Source: Stenotrophomonas maltophilia
Lineage (GTDB): Bacteria; Pseudomonadota; Gammaproteobacteria; Xanthomonadales; Xanthomonadaceae
DNA length: 64,000 nt
Assembly (NCBI GenBank): GCA_009912235.1
Contig: WNDS01000004.1
Span: 310,001-374,000, forward strand
Reading direction: 5' to 3'
Shown here: piece by piece, positions 1 to 7,902 of the stretch
Numbering within the stretch: the first letter of the stretch is position 1
Layout of the letters: the number at the start of each line of letters is the position of its first letter
The notes under the pieces: generated by a model
Told to the model about the DNA's origin: nothing
Seen by the model: only the letters and a program-made list of their open reading frames with translations
Databases searched by the model: none
Translations under genes and position numbers: made by a program

Positions 1-119
1 GCACTGCCATCCGGCAGCTGCTGGCCCAGGCCGAAGCCGGTGGCCAGCCACAGCGCACCCGCCCAGCTGGCGCTGGCCACCAGGAACCAGGTGCGCAGGC
101 TGATCTGCTCAACCTTCAT
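1..119 (-). CDS. xpsN: T2SS protein XpsN (GspN), N-terminal fragment
   Basis: Only the first 39 or so codons are inside the window; the gene runs off the left edge. The ATG at 117-119 begins MKVEQISLRTWF and leads into a hydrophobic, Trp/Ala-rich stretch typical of the short N-terminal membrane anchor of GspN-type proteins. It overlaps the end of xpsM by 11 bases, as expected for translational coupling inside the xps operon. The identification rests mainly on position (after M in the E-to-N order known from Xanthomonas and Stenotrophomonas xps loci) and on the anchor. XpsN is thought to help connect the inner-membrane platform to the secretin. No lesion is visible in this fragment. Confidence 0.72.
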   Translation of the reverse strand, partial: MKVEQISLRTWFLVASASWAGALWLATGFGLGQQLPDGS

Positions 120-822
120 GCGCGGCCTCCGGCGGCGGTTCGGCGCCCTCGCCTGCTGGCGCTGGTGCGGCATCGGCTTCGGCCGGTGCTGCGGGCGGCG
201 GCGGTGCGCTGGCCGCCGCCTGTGCGGCCGCGGTGGCATCGGGCAGCAGGTAGCCCGCCAGCTCGAAGGACACATGCAGCCCCAGCCCGCTTTCATTGGC
301 CGATTGCTGGAAGCGCTGTGCGATCAGGTTGAGGTTGTCTACGAACAGGCGCGGGCTGCCGGTTTCCAGGCTGTGCAGCACGGTGGCCAGTTCACCCACG
401 CCACAGCGCAGGCGCACCTGCATGGCCACGCGCGGGAAGGGGGCATCGCGGCGGTTGTCGACCAGCGGCGTGCGGTTGGCGATGGCGCAGCTGCGGTTGC
501 CGGGGCTGGCGGCGGCCACGGCATCCTGCAGGCGCGCGCCGAGCGCGGCGGCGGCACCTTCGGTGGTGGCCTCGGTCATGAAGCCGGGGCGCTGCTGCAG
601 CGCCTGCCGGGTCTGGCGCAGGCGCGCTTCGATCTGTGGCTGCTGCTGCAGCTGGGCCTGCACGCGCTGCTCGCGCTCGCGCAGGTCGTGGATTTCCTGG
701 TCCAGTGCCAGCAGCGGCTGGGTGAACCACGGGTGCACCAGCACCAGGTAGCCCAGCCCCAGCACGGCCAGCAGCAGGGCCAGTGCCAGCCAGCGGTCAC
801 GGGCGGCGTTGGGCATCGGCAT
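109..822 (-). CDS. xpsM: T2SS inner-membrane protein XpsM (GspM)
   Basis: A 237-residue protein with a short cytoplasmic N-terminus, one membrane segment at about residues 12-30 (LALALLLAVLGLGYLVLV), a coiled-coil-like Gln/Arg-rich stretch at about 40-80, a periplasmic domain, and a low-complexity Ala/Pro/Glu tail from about residue 190. This is the GspM architecture. GspM pairs with GspL in the inner-membrane platform that couples the GspE ATPase to pseudopilus assembly. The start at 822 overlaps the end of xpsL by 26 bases; a second Met two codons later (816) is an equally good start. The frame is intact, unlike that of its partner xpsL. Confidence 0.85.
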   Translation of the reverse strand: MPMPNAARDRWLALALLLAVLGLGYLVLVHPWFTQPLLALDQEIHDLREREQRVQAQLQQQPQIEARLRQTRQALQQRPGFMTEATTEGAAAALGARLQDAVAAASPGNRSCAIANRTPLVDNRRDAPFPRVAMQVRLRCGVGELATVLHSLETGSPRLFVDNLNLIAQRFQQSANESGLGLHVSFELAGYLLPDATAAAQAAASAPPPPAAPAEADAAPAPAGEGAEPPPEAAHEG

Positions 823-1960
823 CGGCCGCCTCCGTGGGGGTCGCGGCGGCGGAGGCCGGCGGCGTGGCCGGCGGCGGCTGCAGTTCAGCGGTCAGGGTGA
901 AGCGGTCGCGGCCACTGTTGGCACCGTCGGCCTGCAGCACGCCGGTCAGGTTCACCTTGCGCCACAGCGGCGAATCCTGCAGCAGCGGCACCAGCTGCGA
1001 AGCCTCGCGGCTCAGGCCGATCAGCTGCAGCCCGTTGTTCTCCACCGCCAGTTTTTCCAGGTAGGTGCCATCGGGCAGGCGCCGGGTCAGTTCGCTCCAC
1101 AGTTCCACCGTGGTGGCATGGCGGCTGCGCTGCTGTTCCAGGTGCACCGCGCCATCGAGCAGCGACTGCAGCTGGCTGCGCTCGCTGGCCACGCCACGCG
1201 CGTTGCGTGCGGCCGCGTCGACCTCGGCACGCAGTGCCTCCACCGCCTCGCGCCGGTTGTCCAGCAGCTGCGTGCCGGCCAGCGCCAGCAGCACCAGCAC
1301 GGCCACGCCCAGCAGCAGGTTCCAGCGCCGCATCGGGTCGCTGCGCTGCTGGCGCTGCGCCTGCGGCAACAGGTTCACCTGCAGCGGCGTGCCCTGTTCA
1401 TCGCAGGCGTCCACGCCGGACAGCGCGCTGGACCAGCTGCCCGCCTCGGCTTCCCAGGCGGCCAGCTGGCTGCGCGGCCAGACCACCAGTTCGGCATCGA
1501 GCTGGTCGTCACCGGCAGGGCCCAGGTTGCGCAAGTCATGGGTGACCTGGCTGGCATCGAACGGGGTCTAACGGTCGATCTCGAAACCCACCACGTCGCG
1601 CAGGCGCTCGGCGGCGGCCGCCGGCAGGCGCAGGCGGCGCTGCAGCACCTGGCCCGGTTGCAGCAGCCAGACCCTCGGCAATGCGTGCAGGCGCGGGTCG
1701 AGCACGCGTTCCAGTTCAGCCGGCGACAGCGGCCACGGCAGCGTGGCCACCGGCTCGCGCTGCTGGCCATCCTCGCGCCACAGCTGCAGCTGGCCATCGT
1801 GGCGCTGCAGCAGCAGGCGCGCCTGCGACCAGCCCAGCGCCCACTGCCAGCGTGCCGGCACCCAGGCCAGCAGCGACTGCCGCCACCAGCGCAGGAAATG
1901 CGCGGCACCGGGGCCGATGCGGCCCTGCACCTGCCGCAGGCTGTCCTGCCAAGCTGTCAT
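797..1960 (-). pseudogene. xpsL: xpsL (GspL), interrupted by an in-frame TAG
   Basis: The first half (1571-1960; MTAWQDSLRQVQG...) and second half (797-1567) are in the same frame and are separated by one TAG codon at 1568-1570. Around it the protein reads FEIDR-stop-TPFDASQV. A CAG-to-TAG change is the simplest origin. Ignoring the stop, the gene would encode 387 residues, normal for GspL. The N-terminal half is the cytoplasmic actin-like domain that binds XpsE. A membrane segment follows (LLLGVAVLVLLALAG), then a ferredoxin-like periplasmic domain. The ATG overlaps the xpsK stop (ATGA). Without readthrough the membrane anchor is lost and the platform should not assemble. Confidence 0.85.
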
Positions 1961-2825
1961 CTTGCTGCCATTCCCTGCTCCCAGCGAAGCACCTGATAAG
2001 TCCGCCCAAGCTGCCCCCCCCCGGGCCGTTGCGTACCACCGCCTGCAGCACCGACGCGCGTCCACTGCCGTCGATGGCACGGGACTCGATACTATAGGTG
2101 CCGCTGCCGCCCGCATATGCCTGCGTGCCCGATGTGCCACTTTCATCGCTCTTCAGCAGCGCACGCTGCGCCAGCACCTGTTCGGCATCCAGCCCCAATG
2201 CCGTCAGCACCGGGCCGGCGGCAACGCGCGGATCGGGGCGCTCACCGCGGCTGTACAGCGTGATGTACGGCAGCATCTTCTGGTACAGCGCCGCACGCAT
2301 GCCCAGCACGCGCTGTACTTCACCCAGGGTCTGGAAACTCTGGTTGGATGGCCCGTACGGCAACCCTGCGGCCGCGTAATCGGCAGCTTCTGCGCCGCCG
2401 GTGGGCTGCGCCAGGTCATCGGCATCGCGCCAGTCGATGATCGTACCGGCCAATTGCCGCGCACTCTCCGGCGTTTCGCCCAGCGCCTTCAGGAAACCCT
2501 CCAGCAGCAGCGGATCGGCGCGGTTGAGGTTGAGCTTGCCTTCCTCATCGGTCACGGCGATGTCGATGCGGGTGCCATCGAACTGCCAGCGGTAACTGCT
2601 GCCATCGGCCTGCCAGGCCGGGCGCTGTGGGTCCTGGCGCAGCCGCGACAGCGCATATTCCAGGCCGGCGCGGGCGCGCTCCTGGCCGCGTGCATCGCTG
2701 TCCTGCACGCCCTGCTGCAGGTGCTCCACGCGCGCGCTCAGTGCGAATGCGCCGACCAGCGCGGTCAGCAGCGCAATCAGCCGCAGCACCAGCACCAGCG
2801 CGGTGCCGCGTATGCGCCGGCTCAT
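1957..2825 (-). pseudogene. xpsK: xpsK (GspK minor pseudopilin), frameshifted at a G9 tract
   Basis: GspK caps the pseudopilus tip with GspI and GspJ. The frame from 2825 gives a prepilin-like N-terminus (MSRRIRGTALVLVL, then a hydrophobic helix) and the long GspK ectodomain with KLNLNRADP and TIIDWRDAD. The expected C-terminus (RTYQVLRWEQGMAAR-stop, overlapping the xpsL ATG) is only reached by changing frame inside a run of nine C (plus strand 2014-2022); one more base restores it. As written, translation runs on in the wrong frame to about 1716. The pilin helix reads LRLIALLT where Trp is usual (from memory). Corrected length would be 289 residues. Confidence 0.82.
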
Positions 2826-3462
2826 TGCCCGGCCCCGGCTGTGCGCTGCCGCCCGCGTTGAGCGCCACCACCAGCGGTGGCCACGCCGCGCCCTGTGCCG
2901 GCACCACGCGCACTTCCACCAGCAGCGGCAGGCGCCGGGTGTCGTCCCAGCGTGGCAGCCACGCCGTCAGCTGGATGGTGGCCGCATCGATGCCGCGGTA
3001 GCGCAGCTGCACCGACTGCAGGCCCTCGGCCAGCACTTCCGGCGCGCGCGGCGGTGTCTCTTCGATGCGTTCGCCCTTCTGCAGCAGCACCAGGCCCAGC
3101 AGCAGCCGCTGGCTGCCGGCGGCACCGTCCACGCGCAGATCGTGCAGGTAGGGACCGCCACGGCCGAGATAGCCCGGCAGGTTGGACACGAGCAGCATGC
3201 GCTACTCTTCGCCAAGGGAATAGACCGGCTCGCGGGTCGGGTCCGGCGGTTCGATCGGGTTGCGCAGTGCCGCCGACAGCTGCCGGCGCAGCAGGCCTTC
3301 CACCGCGCGCATGCGCTCGCTGGCCGCGGCAATGGCTTTGCCACGCTGGCTGACGGCCATGGCCGAGCGCACGCTGGCAAAGGCCAGCGCCAGCCCGCCA
3401 ACCAGCAGCACGGTGGCCAGCAGCACTTCGATCAGGGTGAAGCCGGCGGCAGGGCGTTTCAT
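2822..3462 (-). pseudogene. xpsJ: xpsJ (GspJ minor pseudopilin), nonsense plus frameshift
   Basis: The start at 3462 gives MKRPAAGFTLIEVLLATVLL, a classic type IV prepilin N-terminus (Gly before Phe-Thr-Leu-Ile-Glu). The frame is cut by TAG at 3202-3204 (LGEE-stop-RMLLVSN) and then continues with typical GspJ sequence. Near the end a second lesion, a C4 run at 2833-2836 apparently one base short, is needed to reach the TGA at 2822 that overlaps the xpsK start. Corrected length is about 213 residues. The gene overlaps xpsI upstream (ATGA). Two independent lesions make a functional product unlikely if the sequence is right. Confidence 0.85.
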
Positions 3463-3877
3463 CGCGCCGCCTCCAGATCCGGTGGCAGCAGGCGCACGCT
3501 GCGCCACTGCAGCTGCTCGCGCGCGCCCTCGCCCAACGCACCTGCAACTGCAGTTCGGCCAGCCACGGCGCGCCCGGCGATGCCGCCACCGGCGATCCAT
3601 CCGCACGCGGTTCATCGTAGGGCTGCACCTGCAGCTGCCAGTGGAAGCGGCCCTGTTCCCATTCCCCCTGCTGGCTGCCACTGCGCAGCGGTGTTTCCAC
3701 GCCGGCCGCGGCCAGCAGCGATTGCGCGTGCAGGACCGCGCGCGTGCGCACTTCGGCGTCGCGCACCTGGCGTGCGCCGCCGGACAAACTGCCCAGCAGC
3801 AGGGTCAGTGCCAGCCCGAGCAGGGCGAAGGCCACGATCACCTCCAGCAGGGTGAAACCGCGTGCACCGCGTTTCAT
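3459..3877 (-). pseudogene. xpsI: xpsI (GspI minor pseudopilin), C-terminal frameshift
   Basis: The ATG at 3875-3877 gives MKRGARGFTLLEVIVAFALL, a prepilin peptidase site (G|FTLLE) and hydrophobic helix, followed by a short GspI ectodomain. After QLQVRW the frame goes wrong. Adding one base at the C3 run 3532-3534 restores a normal ending (EGAREQLQW... to the TGA at 3459, overlapping the xpsJ start). Corrected length is about 139 residues, normal for GspI. The start codon overlaps the xpsH stop. As read, the ORF runs through xpsJ in the wrong frame, giving a 356-codon chimera that is not a real protein. Confidence 0.84.
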
Positions 3878-4267
3878 GGCTCGCCCCGCCACGGCCCGGA
3901 GCGGATTTCACCGGTCAGCCAGCCGACATCGATGCGCCATTCGGCGCTGCCCTGCTGCAGGCGGATGCGGCCGCCACTGGACCCGCCGTCCGGATGGAAT
4001 TCGATCACGCCCTGGCCGGGTGCGGTGGCCAGCTGCGCAGCGCCTTCAAAGGCCAGCTGCAGCCGCGCGGACACATCGCCGGCCTTGCCGTCGGCACCCT
4101 GCCAGCGGTGCTGCTGCGGCTCGATGACGAAACGCTGTGCTTCGCCGCGTGCGATGGCCTGCGCGCGCACCATGCGCAGCTGGTTGGCGATCTCCTTGCC
4201 GCTGCTGCGCAGCTGCATGCCGCCCATGCCGCGCGACAGGCCGGCGGCGGGGCAGGCGCAACGGCAT
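3874..4267 (-). pseudogene. xpsH: xpsH (GspH pseudopilin) lacking its prepilin N-terminus
   Basis: The ectodomain is clear: GMQLRSSGKEIANQLRMVRAQAIA at the start, and FHPDGGSSGGRIRL near the end, down to the TGA at 3874. What is missing is the signature G|FTLLE leader and hydrophobic helix that every GspH needs. Only about 50 bases separate the ectodomain from the xpsG stop at 4273, where about 120 are needed. An ATG at 4265-4267 (MPLRLP...) may be the original start, but it is out of frame with the ectodomain. I infer an internal deletion of roughly 70-110 bases at about 4230-4250. An internal ATG (4227) would give a soluble 117-residue fragment that cannot enter the pseudopilus. Confidence 0.75.
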
Positions 4268-4272
4268 GGGGC

Positions 4273-4716
4273 TTACTGCTCGTACCGGATGTCGGCGTCC
4301 ACGCTGCTGCCGCCGGGCTTGCCATCCTTGCCCAGGCTGATCAGGTCATAGGCCTGGCCTTCGTCGGGCGCGCGGTATTCCAGCGCGTGGCCCCACGGGT
4401 CGTTGAGGTCGGCGGCCTTGGCATACGGCCCCAGCCAGCCGCTCACCCCGGACGGTGCGGTGACCAGGTCGGTCAGCGCACCGGGCAGCTTGCCGGTATC
4501 GATCTGGTAGTTGTCGATCTTGCCGGCCACGGTCTGCACCTGCGCCTTGGCGATGTTGGCCTTGCCGCGGTCGGCGCCGCCCAGCACGCGGCTGGCGACC
4601 AGGGTCAGCACCGCGCCGATCAGCACGATGACGATGATGATTTCCAGCAGGCTCATGCCGGACTGGTGGCGTGCGCTGGCAAAGGACAGTCGCATTGGTC
4701 GGCGGGAAGGCAGCAT
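4273..4716 (-). CDS. xpsG: T2SS major pseudopilin XpsG (GspG)
   Basis: The major subunit of the T2SS pseudopilus. The leader ends QSG and is followed by MSLLEIIIVIVLIGAV, with Glu5 of the mature protein present, so prepilin peptidase should cut before MSLLE. The C-terminal half has the GspG hallmarks: DNYQIDTGKLP, DPWGHALEYRAP and YDLISLGKDGKPGG (calcium-binding loop). The frame is intact. The start at 4716 gives 147 residues; an alternative ATG at 4695 (MRLSFASARH) gives a more usual leader length. It is cotranscribed with the rest of xps, 42 bases after xpsF. Confidence 0.9.
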   Translation of the reverse strand: MLPSRRPMRLSFASARHQSGMSLLEIIIVIVLIGAVLTLVASRVLGGADRGKANIAKAQVQTVAGKIDNYQIDTGKLPGALTDLVTAPSGVSGWLGPYAKAADLNDPWGHALEYRAPDEGQAYDLISLGKDGKPGGSSVDADIRYEQ

Positions 4717-4758
4717 GGTGGTTCCTTGCGGTCGGGGTTGCGGGGTGAGCGCCAGCGG

Positions 4759-5977
4759 TCAGCCGATGGCGTTGGTCAGGTCGTACAGCGGAACCAGCAC
4801 GGCGATGATCACCGCGCCGACCACCGAGGCCAGCACCAGGGTGATGGCCGGCACCATCGCCGCCAGCAGGGGGTCGATGCTGCGGGTGCTGTCCTGTTCG
4901 AAGGTGTCGGCGGTCTTGAGCAGCATGGCATCGAGCGTGCCCGACTCCTCGCCCACCTGGATCATCTGCAGCGCCAGGCGCGGGAAGCGGCGTCCACGCC
5001 CGAGCGCTGCGGACAGCCCGTTGCCGTTCTTCACTTCATCGCTGGCGCTGTCCACGTCGGCGGCCAGCGCGCGGTTGCCCAGCACGTTGCGCGCGATACC
5101 CAGCGCCGGCAGCAGCGGCACGCCGTTGCGCAGCAGCGTGCCCAGCGTGCGCGCCAGGCGTGCGTTCTCCAGCTGGCCCAGCAGGCGGCCGATGCCCTTG
5201 CGCTGCAGCAGCCAGCCGTCGAGCTGCAGGCGGAACGCCGGTTGCCGTGCCTTGCGTTCGAACAGCCAGGCCAGCACACCGGGCACCAACACCAGCACGA
5301 TCCACCAGTCGCGCACGATCAGGCCCAGCTGCAGCACCAGCTGGGTGAACCACGGCAGGGTGACGTCCAGGCTTTCGTACATCTGCGCGAACTGCGGCAC
5401 CACGTACCCCAGCAGGAACAGCAACGCCGCCCCCCACCACCAGCAGGATGGCCGGGTACACCAGCGCATTGATCACCCGGCCCTGCAGCGCGCGGCTGCG
5501 CTCAAGGTAGTCGGCCAGCCGCTGCAGCGTGTCGTGCAGGCTGCCACCGGCTTCACCGGCCCGCACCATGTTCACGTACAGCCGCGAGAACAGCCCGTGC
5601 TGGCGCTCCAGCGCGGTGGACAGCGGTGCACCGCCGCGCACGATGTCGCGGATATCGGTGATGGCGCGGCGCGAGCGCTCGTCTTCCGGCAGCGCCAGCA
5701 GGATGGTCAGCGCGCGGTCCAGCGGCTGCCCGGCACCCAGCAGGGTGGCCAGCTGCTGGGTGAACTGCAGCAGCGCCGGCCCCTGCAGCGGGCGCGGCTT
5801 GAACAGGCTGCGCCAGCTGGAACTGCCCAGGCTGCCTTCGCCGGCAGCGCGTGTTTCCACCGGCAGGTGGCCCTGGTCCTGCAGGCGCGCGACCAGGTCG
5901 GCCTCGCTGGCCGCTTCCATCTGCCCTTCGAACAGTTCGCCGTGCGCGTTCAGCGCCTTGTAGCGGTAGTGCGGCAT
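4759..5977 (-). pseudogene. xpsF: xpsF (GspF platform protein), +1 frameshift in a G6 run
   Basis: GspF is the polytopic inner-membrane platform protein that docks the ATPase. The first part (from 5977, MPHYRYKALNAHGELFEGQ) is typical, with LATLLGAGQPLDRALTIL and VRAGEAGGSLHDTLQRLADYLE. After ALVYPAILLVVGG the frame is lost at a run of six C (plus strand 5430-5435). Removing one base gives the expected AALLFLLGYVVPQFAQMYES and the second GspF repeat with VGEESGTLDAML, ending at 4759. Corrected length is 405 residues, exactly usual. The extra base splits the protein in its first transmembrane region. Confidence 0.88.
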
Positions 5978-6001
5978 GTCAGCGGCGGCCCCGTGCGTGC
6001 A

Positions 6002-7726
6002 TCAGCTTTCCTCGGTGACGCGCAGCACTTCCTCGATCGTGGTCTGGCCGGCCAGTGCCTTGGCCAGGCCATCCTCGTACATGGTGCGCATGCCGGCTTC
6101 GCGCGCGATGCGTTCGATCTCGCCCATGCCCTCGCGGCGCATCACCGCACGGCGCAGCGCATCGTTCATCACCAGGAACTCCATGATGGTGGTGCGGCCC
6201 AGGTAGTCGGTGGGCGCCAGCGCCGAGGGCATCGGCCGGTACAGGTGGATGGGCCCGTGCGGCTGCAGGCGGCGCAGCTCGAAGCGTTCGATCTCTTCGG
6301 GCGAGGCGTCGTAGCGCTCGGCGTGGGTCGGCTCCAGGCGGCGCACCAGGCACTGGGCCAGGATGCCGTTGATGGTGGAGGTGAGCAGGTAGTCTTCCAC
6401 GCCCATGTCCAGCAGGCGGGTGATGCCGCCGGCGGCGTTGTTGGTGTGCAGCGTGGACAGCACCAGGTGGCCGGTCAGCGCCGACTGGATGGCGATGCGC
6501 GCGGTTTCCAGGTCGCGCATTTCACCGATCATGATGATGTCCGGGTCCTGGCGCACGACGCTGCGCAGGGCGTTGGCGAAATCCAGCCCGATCTGCGGCT
6601 TGGCCTGGATCTGGTTGATGCCTTCGATCTGGTACTCGACCGGGTCTTCAACCGTGATGATCTTGACGTCGGCGGTGTTGAGCTGGCTCAGCGCGGTGTA
6701 CAGCGTGGTGGTCTTGCCCGAACCGGTCGGGCCGGTCACCAGCAGGATGCCGTGCGGCTGTTCCAGCACCTTGCGGAACTGCGGCAGGAACGCATCGGTG
6801 AAGCCGAGCCGGTGGAAATCGAACACCACGGTTTCGCGGTCGAGCAGGCGCATCACCACGCTTTCGCCGTGCGCGGTGGGCACCGTACTCACGCGCAGGT
6901 CCAGTTCCTTGCCCTGCACGCGCAGCATGATGCGGCCGTTCTGCGGCAGGCGGCGTTCGGCGATGTTGAGCCGGGCCATGATCTTGATGCGGCTGATGAC
7001 CGCGGCGGTGAGGTTGGCCGGCGGGCTTTCGCCCTCCACCAGCACGCCATCGACGCGGTAGCGCACCTTCAGCCGGCTTTCGAACGGCTCGACGTGGATG
7101 TCCGAGGCGCGCAGTTCCACCGCACGCTGGATGACCAGGTTGACCAGACGGATGACCGGCGCTTCGGAGGCCAGGTCGCGCAGGTGTTCGATGTCATCGA
7201 CCGCACCGCCTTCACCATCGGCGGTTTCCACGATCGCGCCCATCGCGCTGCGGCCCTGGCCGAACCAGCGTTCGACCAGGTCGTCGATCTCCGAGCGCAG
7301 CCCGACCACCGGCTGCACCGGCACGCCCAGTGCCAGCTGCACGGCCTGCTGCGGGTACGCGTCATGCGCATCGGCCAGCCACAGCCGCACGCCGTGTTCA
7401 TCCAGCGCCAGCGGGCACACATGGAACTGCTTGAGGAAGCGCAGGGTGAGCGGCAGGCTTTCGGCCAGCGCCTGCGGCGGCGTGTCGGCCAGCTGCTTGC
7501 CGTTCACCAGCGGCAGGCCGAGCACGTCGGCCGTGGCCTGTGCCTGATCACGTTCAGAGACCAGGCCCAACCGCACCAGCAGGCCGAGCAGGCTGCCACC
7601 GGCCTGCGCATGCAGCGTGCGTGCGCGCGACAGATCGCCGTCCTTCAGCCGGCCGCGTGCAAGCAGCGCATCCAGGATGCGGCCTTCGGTGGTGTCGACG
7701 TTGGTGGGCGCGGCGGCAGCGTTCAC
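6002..7726 (-). CDS. xpsE: T2SS assembly ATPase XpsE (GspE)
   Basis: A 574-residue secretion ATPase that powers pseudopilus assembly from the cytoplasm. It has an N-terminal XpsL-binding region (about 1-160), Walker A GPTGSGKT (332-339), an Asp-box-like VEDPVEYQ (359-366), Walker B DPDIIMIGEMRD (394-405) and a His box (STLHTNN). I chose GTG 7724-7726 because it follows an AGAGAG stretch at good spacing; the open frame extends further (to 7840) without protein-like sequence. The usual zinc-binding CxxC pair of GspE proteins is absent: the region after QCLVRRL has no cysteines. The frame is intact although most downstream xps genes are not. It is the first gene of the operon. Confidence 0.9.
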   Translation of the reverse strand: MNAAAAPTNVDTTEGRILDALLARGRLKDGDLSRARTLHAQAGGSLLGLLVRLGLVSERDQAQATADVLGLPLVNGKQLADTPPQALAESLPLTLRFLKQFHVCPLALDEHGVRLWLADAHDAYPQQAVQLALGVPVQPVVGLRSEIDDLVERWFGQGRSAMGAIVETADGEGGAVDDIEHLRDLASEAPVIRLVNLVIQRAVELRASDIHVEPFESRLKVRYRVDGVLVEGESPPANLTAAVISRIKIMARLNIAERRLPQNGRIMLRVQGKELDLRVSTVPTAHGESVVMRLLDRETVVFDFHRLGFTDAFLPQFRKVLEQPHGILLVTGPTGSGKTTTLYTALSQLNTADVKIITVEDPVEYQIEGINQIQAKPQIGLDFANALRSVVRQDPDIIMIGEMRDLETARIAIQSALTGHLVLSTLHTNNAAGGITRLLDMGVEDYLLTSTINGILAQCLVRRLEPTHAERYDASPEEIERFELRRLQPHGPIHLYRPMPSALAPTDYLGRTTIMEFLVMNDALRRAVMRREGMGEIERIAREAGMRTMYEDGLAKALAGQTTIEEVLRVTEES

Positions 7727-7812
7727 GTGTCTCTCTAGACGATCATCCGGACTGTAGCAGTTTGCCCGGCATTTCCGCTGCCCTGCGCGCGCCGGCGGGC
7801 CACGGCCGCAAC

Positions 7813-7848
7813 GAAAAGAGGCGTCCGTCACCCCTGGCAACGGACGCC
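7813..7848 (-). terminator. Rho-independent terminator after the protease gene
   Basis: A perfect 9-bp inverted repeat (GGCGTCCGT at 7820-7828 and ACGGACGCC at 7840-7848) with an 11-base loop. Read on the minus strand it is followed by TCTTTTCG. It lies 55 bases past the protease stop and before xpsE, so protease transcription probably ends here and the xps operon needs its own promoter in 7727-7812. Confidence 0.8.
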
Positions 7849-7902
7849 CCCTCGATCGTCAACGTCATGGCGGCGCATTCACCCCCATGCCGCGGGCCGC
7901 AC

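Noticed and set aside
2822..3892. 356-codon frame starting as XpsI
   Set aside because: After codon about 120 it reads xpsJ in the wrong frame; it is an artefact of the xpsI frameshift.
4511..7738. Plus-strand open frame of over 1,000 codons opposite xpsE/F
   Set aside because: An antisense shadow of the high-GC genes. It is Arg/His/Gln-rich with no domain sense, while the minus strand encodes recognisable XpsE and XpsF.
7727..7840. N-terminal extension of XpsE to 7840
   Set aside because: The extra 38 residues are Cys/Arg-rich, unlike GspE, and overlap the protease terminator; GTG 7726 has a better RBS.
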